NCBI RefSeq assembly: GCF_010729895.1
Contig: NZ_AP022612.1
Location: 62,001-126,000 of the forward strand
Direction of reading: 5' to 3'
Source: Mycolicibacterium confluentis
GTDB lineage: Bacteria > Actinomycetota > Actinomycetes > Mycobacteriales > Mycobacteriaceae
Length of the DNA: 64,000 nt
In this document: positions 22,032 to 31,393 of the stretch, one piece after another
How the letters are laid out: every line of letters begins with the position of its first letter
Position numbering within the stretch: position 1 is the first letter of the stretch
The notes under the pieces: model-generated
The model's database searches: none
Seen by the model: only the letters and a program-made list of their open reading frames with translations
What the model was told of the DNA's origin: nothing
Program-made: the position numbers and the translations under genes

Positions 22032-22975
22032 TGGCTGGAAATTCACAGCGTCGCGGCGCAATTCGCAAGGCTGGCACCAAGAAGGGCCCGACTGTGGGCT
22101 CAGGTGGAAACCGGCGTCGTGGAGTCGAGGGTCGGGGCGCGACACCGCCCGCCCACATGCGGCCCCACCACCCCGCCGCCAAGCGCGCCAACAAGGCCGC
22201 CCGGCAGCAGCAGGGTCGGCCGAAGAAGACGGACGACACCGAGATCGTCCTCGGCCGCAACCCGGTGGTGGAGTGCCTGCGCGCGGGTGTCCCCGCGACC
22301 GCGCTCTACGTGGCGTTGGGCACCGAGAACGACGAGCGCCTGACGGAGTCGGTGACCCGGGCCGCCGACGCGGGCATTCCGATCCTGGAGGTGGCCCGCG
22401 TCGACCTCGACCGGATGAGCACCAACGGACTGCATCAGGGCATCGCCCTGCAGGTGCCGCCGTACAACTATGCGCATCCCGACGACCTGCTTCGGGCCGC
22501 CGCCAACGACCATGAGCCCGCCCTGGTGGTGGCGCTGGACAACATCTCCGATCCGCGCAACCTGGGCGCGATCGTGCGGTCCGTCGCAGCCTTCGGTGGG
22601 CACGGAGTGCTCATCCCGCAGCGCCGGTCGGCTTCGGTCACCGCGGTGGCGTGGCGGACCAGTGCGGGTGCTGCGGCCCGTATTCCCGTCGCCCGCGCGA
22701 CGAATCTCAACCGGTCGCTCAAGGATTGGGCCGACTCCGGGGTGCAGGTCGTGGGCCTCGACGCCGAGGGTGACACCAACCTCGACGATCTGGACGGCAT
22801 CGGACCGGTGGTCGTCGTGGTCGGTTCGGAGGGTAAGGGCCTGTCCCGACTGGTCCGGCAGAACTGCGACGCGATCGTGTCGATTCCGATGGCCGGGGAG
22901 ACCGAGTCGCTCAACGCGTCGGTGGCCGCAGGCGTGGTGCTTGCCGAGATCGCGCGCCAGCGTCGTCGCCGCTGA
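22031..22975 (+). CDS. rlmB: 23S rRNA 2'-O-methyltransferase (RlmB/TrmH family)
   Basis: This SPOUT-family enzyme methylates a 23S rRNA ribose, probably the RlmB guanosine site. The 314 residues have a basic, disordered N-terminal arm (residues 1-75, rich in Arg/Lys/Gly), a substrate-binding domain ([14 protein letters not shown]) and three SPOUT motifs. These are [31 protein letters not shown] and [17 protein letters not shown]. It corresponds to M. tuberculosis Rv3579c. ATG 22031 overlaps the cysS stop by one base. Confidence 0.93.
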   Translation: MAGNSQRRGAIRKAGTKKGPTVGSGGNRRRGVEGRGATPPAHMRPHHPAAKRANKAARQQQGRPKKTDDTEIVLGRNPVVECLRAGVPATALYVALGTENDERLTESVTRAADAGIPILEVARVDLDRMSTNGLHQGIALQVPPYNYAHPDDLLRAAANDHEPALVVALDNISDPRNLGAIVRSVAAFGGHGVLIPQRRSASVTAVAWRTSAGAAARIPVARATNLNRSLKDWADSGVQVVGLDAEGDTNLDDLDGIGPVVVVVGSEGKGLSRLVRQNCDAIVSIPMAGETESLNASVAAGVVLAEIARQRRRR

Positions 22976-22978
22976 TCG

Positions 22979-24231
<1,253 letters not shown>

Positions 24232-24241
<10 letters not shown>

Positions 24242-25152
24242 GGATCCTCGCGTCGCCACACCGTCGGAAGGTGCAGCGCCACACCGTCGTGGGCCGCGAG
24301 GTCGCGCAGCACGCGCAGGGTGAAGTCCAGGTCGTCGGCTGCGTAGGGCAGTGCGCGCAGTGGTGCCGACAGGGGGCGGAAGAAGTCGTCCCAGTGGATG
24401 CCGATCACGGTCCTCGCGCCTACCGCGCGCACTGTCTCGGTCCAGTACTGCCGCAGGTAATCGGCGGACTGCAGGCCCAGTTGTCCCAGGCCGAGGTAGG
24501 CCACCTCGGCCCGGTGCCCGGCCAGCGCGCCCGCGACGAACCCCGCGCTGCCCTGCACCAGGCAGCGCCGCCCGGACGGGATGTGCGTGATGAGGGTGGA
24601 CCAGGCCTCGCCGCACCGGTATGCGCCGACCTTGACCGGCGGTCGCACGAGTGCGGAGATGGTGCCGGGGTAGCGGTCGGGTGGGCAGTGGTGGGACTCG
24701 ATCAGGGTCACCTCGAATGCGCCGAAGGTCATCGGTTCACCCGGCGTGCTGACGAGGATCTGCGCATCCGGCAGGCCGTGCCCGCGTCCGACGTTGGCCG
24801 TCGACTCGCCGCCGACCAGGACCGCGCTCATGCGTTCGGCGACCAGTGCCGAGTCCAGCACGTGGTCGTAGTGGCTGTGCACGGGCAGGACCGCGTCCAG
24901 GCGCTGCCTGGACAGGCGCGCCAGGCACCCGTCGACGCGGGGTGTGGACGGCGCGATCCGGCCCAGTCCGACTCGGGCCAACGACGGGCGGGAGAAGAAC
25001 CCGTCGGTCAGCACGGCCGAGTCGCCGTCGTCGAACAGCAGGGTCGAGACGCCCAGCCAGGTGACCGCCAGCGCTGAGTCGGACGCGGCGGTGGACACCG
25101 TGAACATGTCGCCGTAGCGCGCCAGGTCTGGTCGGCCGGGTTTGAGGCGCAT
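24232..25152 (-). CDS. Metallo-beta-lactamase-fold hydrolase (Rv3577-like)
   Basis: The 306-residue protein has the metal-binding signature [10 protein letters not shown] and later ligands ([21 protein letters not shown]), like UlaG/N-acyl-phosphatidylethanolamine hydrolase-type proteins. The substrate is unknown. ATG 25152 lies 28 bases after the pxpA stop and its 3' end overlaps the transporter gene by 10 bases, so pxpA, this gene and the transporter probably form one minus-strand operon. Confidence 0.83.
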
Positions 25153-25180
25153 CAGCTGACGATAATCGCGGTCACCCGGC

Positions 25181-25939
25181 TCACGCGAAGGCACGCAACG
25201 TGATGCCCTCGGCCAGCAGGCGGTCGCGCACGGCCCGGGCGATCTGCACGGCGTCGGGTGAATCGCCGTGCACGCAGATCGATTCGGCCTCCACCGCAAC
25301 GTCGGATCCGGCCACCGACCGCACCATGCCGGTGGCCACCATCGTGGCGACCCGTTCGGCGATCTCGACCGGGTCGTGCAGCACGGCACCGGGTTCTCGC
25401 CGCGACACCAGCTGGCCGTCGGGGCGGTAGGCGCGGTCGGCGAACACTTCGGCCACCGTTCGAAGACCCAGCCGCCGGCATTCGTCGAAGAACACCGATC
25501 CGGGCAGGCCGAGCACCGGCAGTGCCGGATCGACCGCATGTACGGCCTCGGCGACCGCGCGCGCCTGCTCCTGGTGCGTGACGATCGTGTTGTACAGCGC
25601 CCCATGGGGTTTGACGTAGGTGACGCGCGACCCCGCGATCCGGGCCAGGGCCTGCAGGGCGCCGATCTGATAAACCACCTCGGCGGTGAGGTCGGTGGGT
25701 TCGACGTCGATGAAGCGACGGCCGAACCCGTGAAGGTCGCGATACCCCACCTGGGCGCCGATCCCGATGCCACGGGTGGCCGCGGCCGCGCAGGTGCGCG
25801 CCAGCCCGGCGGGATCTCCAGCATGGAAACCGCACGCGATGTTCGCGCTCGTGACGACGTCGAGCATGGCCTCGTCGTCGGCCACCTGCCACACTCCAAA
25901 GCCCTCGCCGAGGTCGGCGTTCAGATCGACCGTGCGCAT
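25181..25939 (-). CDS. pxpA: 5-oxoprolinase subunit A (LamB/YcsF family)
   Basis: PxpA works with PxpB and PxpC to hydrolyse 5-oxoproline with ATP. The 252 residues have the family start DLNADLGEGFGVW, then NIACGFHAGDP, and YVKPHGALYN. Neither pxpB nor pxpC is next to it here, so the partners must be elsewhere or this is an orphan subunit. It heads the minus-strand group with the metallo-hydrolase and the transporter. Confidence 0.92.
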   Translation of the reverse strand: MRTVDLNADLGEGFGVWQVADDEAMLDVVTSANIACGFHAGDPAGLARTCAAAATRGIGIGAQVGYRDLHGFGRRFIDVEPTDLTAEVVYQIGALQALARIAGSRVTYVKPHGALYNTIVTHQEQARAVAEAVHAVDPALPVLGLPGSVFFDECRRLGLRTVAEVFADRAYRPDGQLVSRREPGAVLHDPVEIAERVATMVATGMVRSVAGSDVAVEAESICVHGDSPDAVQIARAVRDRLLAEGITLRAFA

Positions 25940-25989
25940 ACCTCCAGCCTATTGCGGACGGCGGGGTTGAGGCCGATTGGCCGCGCTTG

Positions 25990-26012
25990 TTGAAAACGGT
26001 TATCGTTATCGG
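25990..26012 (+). promoter_or_regulatory. Zur-like box and leaderless promoter of znuABC
   Basis: TTGAAAACGGTTATCG resembles the mycobacterial Zur operator in its left half; the right half is degenerate. It overlaps a TATCGT -10 element at 26001-26006 that lies six bases before GTG 26013. No ribosome site is present, which fits a leaderless transcript. M. smegmatis znuABC is known to be Zur-repressed by zinc. Confidence 0.6.
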
Positions 26013-26975
26013 GTGAATCTCTCGCGCCCAATCTCCGCCCTCACCGTCGCCGCGCTCGCGCTCGGATTGACCTCGTGCTCTGACCAGCGACCGGCGGAGA
26101 CCGAGGCCACGGGCGACACCGCATGCCCCACGACCCCGGTCAACGTCGTGGTCAGCGTCGACCAGTGGGGTGACATCGTGTCCCAACTCGGCGGTGCCTG
26201 CGCAAACGTGACGACCGTCGTGGCCGCGACGTCGGTCGACCCGCATGATTTCGAGCCCTCGCCGGCCGACGCGGCGAAGTTCCGCGACGCCCAACTCGTC
26301 GTCCTCAACGGTGGCCACTACGACGAGTGGGCCGCGAAACTCGCGCAGACTTCCGCTCCGACCGCTGCGGTCGTGAATGCGGTCGCCATCGAACACGCCG
26401 ACCACTCCGATCATGCGGACCATTCCGATCATGCGGATCACCCCGCGGACGCGCATGCCTGGTATGACCCGGCCGCCGTGGTCGGCGTCGCCGATGCGGT
26501 CACCGCGAAACTCACCGAACTCGCGCCCGCGGCGCGGGACCACTTCGCTGATCGCCGAGCGGACTTCGCCGAGGCGCTGCGCCCCTACGAGGCCGCCATC
26601 GCGGCGATCAAGGCCGGTGCCTCGGGCCGCGGTTACGCAGCCACCGAGGGCGTCTTCAACCCGATGGGCCAGGCCCTCGGGCTGCAGAACCGCACCCCCG
26701 CGGGCTATCAGGCCGCGACGAACAACGACGGCGACCCAACGCCCGCCGATCTGGGTGCGTTCCTTACGCTGCTTGGCGACAAGGGTGTCGACGTGCTGAT
26801 CTTCAACACCCAGACGGAGGGTTCGGTGCCCGCCCAACTGCGCGCCGCGGCCGAGGCGGCCGGAATCCCGGTGGTGAACGTGACCGAAACGGTGGCGCCC
26901 GGGTCGGATTCGTTCGAGGCTTGGCAGGTGGACCAACTCACCGCACTGGCCGAGGCCCTTGGTGTCTCACTCTGA
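26013..26975 (+). CDS. znuA: Zinc ABC transporter substrate-binding lipoprotein
   Basis: ZnuA captures zinc outside the membrane for the ZnuBC importer. The 320-residue protein has a lipobox LTSC and a cluster A-I metal-binding fold: the first ligand is likely in SVDPHDFEPS. A His/Asp-rich flexible loop (HADHSDHADHSDHADH, about residues 127-145) follows, then DAHAWYDP and the C-terminal FNTQTEGSVPAQLRAAAE. GTG 26013 appears to be a leaderless start. The position matches M. smegmatis znuABC beside the LacI gene and otsB. Confidence 0.92.
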   Translation: MNLSRPISALTVAALALGLTSCSDQRPAETEATGDTACPTTPVNVVVSVDQWGDIVSQLGGACANVTTVVAATSVDPHDFEPSPADAAKFRDAQLVVLNGGHYDEWAAKLAQTSAPTAAVVNAVAIEHADHSDHADHSDHADHPADAHAWYDPAAVVGVADAVTAKLTELAPAARDHFADRRADFAEALRPYEAAIAAIKAGASGRGYAATEGVFNPMGQALGLQNRTPAGYQAATNNDGDPTPADLGAFLTLLGDKGVDVLIFNTQTEGSVPAQLRAAAEAAGIPVVNVTETVAPGSDSFEAWQVDQLTALAEALGVSL

Positions 26976-27750
26976 GGCCGATCCCGACGTCACACCCGCG
27001 CTGTCCTTCGACGACGTCAGCGTCGTCCGCGGGGGTCGGCTGATCTGGTCGGAGGGCACGTTCGACGTGCCCGCCGGCGGCATCACCGCGGTCATCGGAT
27101 CCAATGGGTCGGGCAAGACCACGCTGCTCAAGGTCGTGCTGGGCCTGACCCGGGTGGCCTCAGGCGAGGTCCGGGTACTGGGCCGGGCGCCCGGGCAGGC
27201 CACCGACCTCATCGGCTACGTACCGCAGAACTACGCCGCGGCCGCGGGCCACGCCATTCGCGCCACCGATGCGGTGATGCTCGGCCTGATCGGGAATCGC
27301 TGGGGCTTCGCGTGGCCGCGACCGGAGGAGCGGCACCGAGTGATGGAGACGCTGGCCGCCGTCGGGGCCAGCGACTTCGCCCGGCGCAGGCTGTCCGAAC
27401 TGTCGGGCGGTCAGCGCCAGCGGGTGGCGATCGCGGAGGCACTGGTGAGCCGGCCCCGCCTGCTGATCCTCGATGAGCCGTTGACGGCCCTGGACCTGCG
27501 GCACCAGCGTGAGATCGTCACCCTGCTCGGCCGCATCCGCGACGAGTTCGGCGTGACGATCCTGGTGGTGGCCCACGACCTCAACCCGCTGCTCGGCGTC
27601 CTCGACAGTGCGATCTACCTCCTCGACGGCCACGCGCACTTCGCGCTCATGAACGAGGTCGTCGACGGCGAACTGCTCAGCCACCTGTACGGCACCTCGA
27701 TCCAGGTCGTCCACACTCCGCAGGGCGACCTGTACATGCGGAGCGTGTGA
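26962..27750 (+). CDS. znuC: Zinc ABC transporter ATP-binding protein
   Basis: This is the ATPase of the zinc importer. The 262 residues have Walker A GSNGSGKTTL, the Q-loop VPQNYA, the signature LSGGQRQRVAIAEAL, Walker B LLILDEPLTALD and the switch His in VVAHD. GTG 26962 overlaps the znuA end by 14 bases, and the stop overlaps the permease start. Confidence 0.93.
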   Translation: MSHSEADPDVTPALSFDDVSVVRGGRLIWSEGTFDVPAGGITAVIGSNGSGKTTLLKVVLGLTRVASGEVRVLGRAPGQATDLIGYVPQNYAAAAGHAIRATDAVMLGLIGNRWGFAWPRPEERHRVMETLAAVGASDFARRRLSELSGGQRQRVAIAEALVSRPRLLILDEPLTALDLRHQREIVTLLGRIRDEFGVTILVVAHDLNPLLGVLDSAIYLLDGHAHFALMNEVVDGELLSHLYGTSIQVVHTPQGDLYMRSV

Positions 27751-28625
27751 TGACCACTGAACTGATCGCGATGGGCTACCAGCACAACTGGTGGCAGATC
27801 CTGACCTCGGGTTTCATGCGCAACGCCCTGATCGGCGGCACGCTGGTCGCGCTGGCCGCGGGACTGATCGGCTACTTCATCGTGGTGCGCAACACCGCGT
27901 TCGCCGCACACGCATTGGCGCACATCGGATTTCCCGGTGCGACGGGAGCCGTACTGGTCGGCGTCCCGGTGACGCTGGGACTCGGGGTGTTCTGCATCGG
28001 CGGTGCGCTTGTGATCGGAGCGCTCGGCAAGAAGGCCGACGACCGTGAGATCGCCACCGGCACGGTCCTGGCCGCTGCCACCGGCCTGGGCCTGTTCTTC
28101 AGCTCATTGGCCACCAAGAGCACCAGCACCGTGACCAACGTGCTGTTCGGAAATCTGTTGGCCGTCACGCACGCGCAGTTGGTCACCTTCGGGGTGCTGG
28201 TGCTGGTGTTGGCGGTCGCCATCACCGCACTGTTCCGCCCTCTGCTGTTCTCCTCGGTCAACGCTGACGTCGCCGAGGCCAAAGGTGTGCCGGTGCGGGC
28301 ACTGTCGGTGGTCTTCATGGCCCTGCTCGGTCTGGCCGTCACGATGGCGGTCCAGGCGGTCGGCACGCTGCTGCTGTTCGCGCTCGTGGTGACGCCCGCG
28401 GCGACCGCGATCATGCTGACCGCGCGCCCGATCGCGGCCATGGCGACCTCGACTGTGCTGTCGCTGCTGGCGGTCTGGGGTGGTCTGGTCGTCTCCGCGA
28501 TCCTCAATCTGCCGCCGAGTTTCGCGATTGTCACGTTGGTCTGTGCGGTCTGGCTGGCCGTGTGGGCATTCAATCAGCGCGCCGCGGCGGTGCCGAAGGG
28601 CGACTCCCGCGCCCGGATGAACTAG
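27750..28625 (+). CDS. znuB: Zinc ABC transporter permease
   Basis: The 291-residue integral membrane protein has about eight transmembrane helices and belongs to the ABC-3 (ZnuB/MntB) family. Typical pieces are VRNTAFAAHALAHIGFPGATG and EAKGVPVRALSVVFMALLGLAVTMAVQ. ATG 27750 shares its first base with the last base of the znuC stop; GTG 27747 is the other choice. The operon znuA-znuC-znuB is complete. Confidence 0.93.
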   Translation: MTTELIAMGYQHNWWQILTSGFMRNALIGGTLVALAAGLIGYFIVVRNTAFAAHALAHIGFPGATGAVLVGVPVTLGLGVFCIGGALVIGALGKKADDREIATGTVLAAATGLGLFFSSLATKSTSTVTNVLFGNLLAVTHAQLVTFGVLVLVLAVAITALFRPLLFSSVNADVAEAKGVPVRALSVVFMALLGLAVTMAVQAVGTLLLFALVVTPAATAIMLTARPIAAMATSTVLSLLAVWGGLVVSAILNLPPSFAIVTLVCAVWLAVWAFNQRAAAVPKGDSRARMN

Positions 28626-28636
28626 CCTCCCAGAGC

Positions 28637-29746
28637 ATGCCCAGAAGTCCCACGCCCCGGCGTCGGGCCACGCTGGCTTCTTTGGCCGCCGAACTGAAGG
28701 TTTCGCGCACCACGATCTCCAATGCGTACAACCGGCCAGACCAGTTGTCCCCCGATCTTCGCGAACGCATTCTGGCGACGGCCAAGCAGATGGGCTACGC
28801 CGGACCGGATCCCGTCGCGCGCTCACTGCGCACGCGCAAGGCGGGTGCGGTGGGCCTCGTCATCACCGAACCGCTGACGTACTCCTTCAGCGACCCCGCG
28901 GCCCTGAACTTCGTGGCGGGCCTGGCCGAGACCTGCGAGCAGGCCGGACAGGGGTTGCTGCTGGTGGCGGTCGGGCCAAGTCGCTCGGTCGAGGAGGGTT
29001 CGAGTGCGGTGCTGTCGGCGGGCGTCGACGGTTTCGTGGTCTACGCGGCCCCCGATGAGGACCCCTACCTGCAGTTGGTGCGGGAGCGCGGTCTGCCACT
29101 CGTGGTGGTGGACCAACCCAGTGACGTGCCCGGTGCCTCGTTCGTCGGCATCGCGGACCGCGCCGCGATGCGTGAACTCGCCGACTATGTGGTGGGTCTG
29201 GGGCATCGCGAGATCGGCCTGCTGACACTGCGTTTGGGCAACCGTGACGACGCCGATGCCGACGGGCGTGCGCAGGCCGCGCTGGTGTCTTCGGAGCGAT
29301 TGCGGGACACGCCCTTTCGCGCGCAGTCCGAACGCATCGCGGGCGTGCGCGACGCGATGTCCGCGGCAGGGCTTGGCGACGACGCGCTGACCATTGTGGA
29401 GAGCTTCGAGCACGACGCCGTCTCCGGCGGCGCCGCAGCGGAATTGGCGTTGACCGCCAACCCCCGGATCACGGCGCTGATGTGCACGGCCGACGTGTTG
29501 GCGCTGGCGGCGATGGACCATCTGCGGGCGCGCGGCATCTACGTACCGGGTCAGATGACCGTCACCGGATTCGACGGGGTTCCCGAAGCCGTCAAACGAG
29601 GACTGACGACGGTGTCGCAACCCAGCCTGGAGAAGGGCAGGCGCGCAGGCAGTCTGCTGCACCAACCGCCCCGGTCGGGACTGCCGGTCGTCGACATTCT
29701 GCCGACCGAACTGATTCGTGGGCGGACGGCGGGCCCGCCCGGTTAA
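28637..29746 (+). CDS. LacI-family transcriptional regulator (Rv3575c-like)
   Basis: The 369-residue protein has an N-terminal LacI helix-turn-helix (TLASLAAELKVSRTTISNAYNRPDQLSPDLRERIL) and a periplasmic-binding-protein-like sensor domain (AVGLVITEPLTYSF to GFDGVPEA). A sugar-like effector is expected but not identifiable. It corresponds to M. tuberculosis Rv3575c. The end overlaps convergent otsB by four bases, which raises the possibility that it senses trehalose metabolites. Confidence 0.9.
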   Translation: MPRSPTPRRRATLASLAAELKVSRTTISNAYNRPDQLSPDLRERILATAKQMGYAGPDPVARSLRTRKAGAVGLVITEPLTYSFSDPAALNFVAGLAETCEQAGQGLLLVAVGPSRSVEEGSSAVLSAGVDGFVVYAAPDEDPYLQLVRERGLPLVVVDQPSDVPGASFVGIADRAAMRELADYVVGLGHREIGLLTLRLGNRDDADADGRAQAALVSSERLRDTPFRAQSERIAGVRDAMSAAGLGDDALTIVESFEHDAVSGGAAAELALTANPRITALMCTADVLALAAMDHLRARGIYVPGQMTVTGFDGVPEAVKRGLTTVSQPSLEKGRRAGSLLHQPPRSGLPVVDILPTELIRGRTAGPPG

Positions 29747-30495
29747 TCGCCGCGGCGCAACTGCACCAGGAACTCGAGTGCCGCCGCGACGTCCTCGGGG
29801 GTCTCGACGCGGTGGGTGGCCAGGGTTTCGCCCGGGCCGACCTTGACGGCGACATCGCTGTCACGCAGGCGACGGAACGCCTTCTCGTCGGTCACGTCGT
29901 CCCCGAAGTACACCACCGCATCCGCGTCGGCGCCCTCCCGCAGGATGTCGATGGCCTCACCCTTGTCGGTTGTGATCACCGCGAACTCCAGGACGGCCTT
30001 GCCCGCGGTGGACTCGGCATTCCAGGACTTTCCGGCGGCGACCGCCGCGGCCAGCGCCGCCTCGCCGTCCTCGGGGGAGGCATTGCGCACATGAAGGGCC
30101 ACGCTCGCGCGTTTGGGCTCGACGGTGACACCTGGGTGGCGGTCGGCGATCGCGGTCAACTCCGCGGTGATGGTCGCGAGCAGGCCCTCGTCGATCTCGT
30201 GGGCGAAGCCGTGCGCGAATTCGGCGCCGTGGCTGCCGACCAACTGCACGGTCTCAGACATCCCCGACAGTGCGGCCAGGTCGGTGAGGCCCCGGCCCGA
30301 GATCAGCGCAACCGTGATTCCCGGTTGTTCGGCGAGCGCGTGCAGCGCGTCGGCGGCGTGGGGCAGCGGACGGGCGTCGGCCGGATGGTTGACGATCGGC
30401 GCCAGCGTGCCGTCGAAGTCGGAGGTGACCAGCAGTCGCGGCAGGGCCGCCACAGTCCGCAGCGCGGACGTCAGATCCGCTGGCAGTGGACGCAC
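29743..30495 (-). CDS. otsB: Trehalose-6-phosphate phosphatase
   Basis: OtsB dephosphorylates trehalose 6-phosphate to trehalose, a precursor of mycolyl glycolipids. The 250-residue HAD-superfamily protein has motif I SDFDGTLAP (nucleophile and acid Asp), motif II ALISGR, and motif IV VYFGDDVTDEKAF. It lies four bases downstream of kstR on the same strand, the gene order also known in M. smegmatis, so part of its expression may come from the kstR promoter. Confidence 0.94.
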   Translation of the reverse strand: MRPLPADLTSALRTVAALPRLLVTSDFDGTLAPIVNHPADARPLPHAADALHALAEQPGITVALISGRGLTDLAALSGMSETVQLVGSHGAEFAHGFAHEIDEGLLATITAELTAIADRHPGVTVEPKRASVALHVRNASPEDGEAALAAAVAAGKSWNAESTAGKAVLEFAVITTDKGEAIDILREGADADAVVYFGDDVTDEKAFRRLRDSDVAVKVGPGETLATHRVETPEDVAAALEFLVQLRRGD

Positions 30496-30499
30496 CGGG

Positions 30500-31177
30500 T
30501 CAGGGGTTGGTCGCGCCGGACTCGACCCCAGCGCCGTCGCCGATCAGCAGGCGCACAGCAAGGTCCAGGCGCTTGCTGACGTCGGTGGCCGAGGCCCGCC
30601 GGGTGAGCCAGGCCAGCAGATTCGACAGCCACACGTCGGAGATCACGCGGGCGATGTGGTACTGGTCCTCGCTCGGTTCGCCGTCGGCCATGGCGCGGGC
30701 GAACATCGAGTCGATGATCTTCTCGACGTGGTCGACCTCACCGGCCGCGGAGGCGTCGGCGAAGACGTAGGCGCGTGTCATCGCCTCGGTCAGCAACGGG
30801 TTCCGCTGCATGGCGCGGTTCAGCTTGCTCACCATGAAGTTCAGTCGCTGGTAGGGCGTGCCGCCGGCGATCACCGTGCGGTCCGTCTTGGCGTCGATCC
30901 GCTCGAACTCCCGGCCCAGCGCCGACACCAGCAGGTGCACCTTGGACGGGAAGTAGCGGTAGAGCGTTCCGACGGCGACGTCGGCGCGGTCGGCCACGGC
31001 GCGCATCTGGACGGCCTCGTAACCGCCCTTGGAGGCGATGGCCATGGTGGCGTCGAGGATGCGCTTGCGCCGCTCGCGCTGGGCATCGGATCCGAGTTCG
31101 GACTCGGCGAGGACGGGCACGGTCATGACCTGACGCGGTTGTGTACCGGTGGTTGCTGACCGTGTGTTCGTCGCCAT
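30500..31177 (-). CDS. kstR: TetR-family cholesterol regulon repressor KstR
   Basis: KstR represses side-chain and ring A/B cholesterol genes; the inducer is a 3-oxo-cholestenoyl-type CoA thioester or acid. The 225-residue frame has the TetR helix-turn-helix (MRAVADRADVAVGTLYRYFPSK) and a conserved ligand domain. It is nearly identical to M. tuberculosis KstR from MTVPVLAESEL onward. ATG 31177 has a GAGGAG ribosome site; ATG 31126 would give the 199-residue length of the M. tuberculosis protein. A KstR operator lies in the divergent region shared with fadE34, so it is autoregulated. Confidence 0.96.
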   Translation of the reverse strand: MATNTRSATTGTQPRQVMTVPVLAESELGSDAQRERRKRILDATMAIASKGGYEAVQMRAVADRADVAVGTLYRYFPSKVHLLVSALGREFERIDAKTDRTVIAGGTPYQRLNFMVSKLNRAMQRNPLLTEAMTRAYVFADASAAGEVDHVEKIIDSMFARAMADGEPSEDQYHIARVISDVWLSNLLAWLTRRASATDVSKRLDLAVRLLIGDGAGVESGATNP

Positions 31178-31339
31178 TCCGCCCTCGACTCCTCACCTTG
31201 GCGTGTCTGAGCGAAACGATACGCATGGTCGCCGCTAATCTCGTACCTCCGCCAATCCCCTGTGGCCGGAAACACGCCCGCTGAGCGTCCCCCGCCTCGT
31301 TTGCGCACATTCGACTTGACTGCCGAACACTGGCAATAT

Positions 31340-31353
31340 TAGAACACGTTCTA
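31340..31353. promoter_or_regulatory. KstR operator between kstR and fadE34
   Basis: TAGAACACGTTCTA is a near-perfect palindrome matching the KstR consensus TnnAACnnGTTnnA. TTGACT at 31316-31321 and TATTAG at 31337-31342 are candidate -35 and -10 elements for fadE34, and the operator covers the -10. Confidence 0.9.
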
Positions 31354-31393
31354 GTGGGCCGCACCGGTCTTATTCCGCCGAACCGAGGACTGA

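Noticed and set aside
24242..24616. N-terminal extension of the ArsB-type transporter frame
   Set aside because: The residues are Arg/Pro-rich, overlap the metallo-hydrolase gene and do not continue the membrane protein; GTG 24241 fits the family start.
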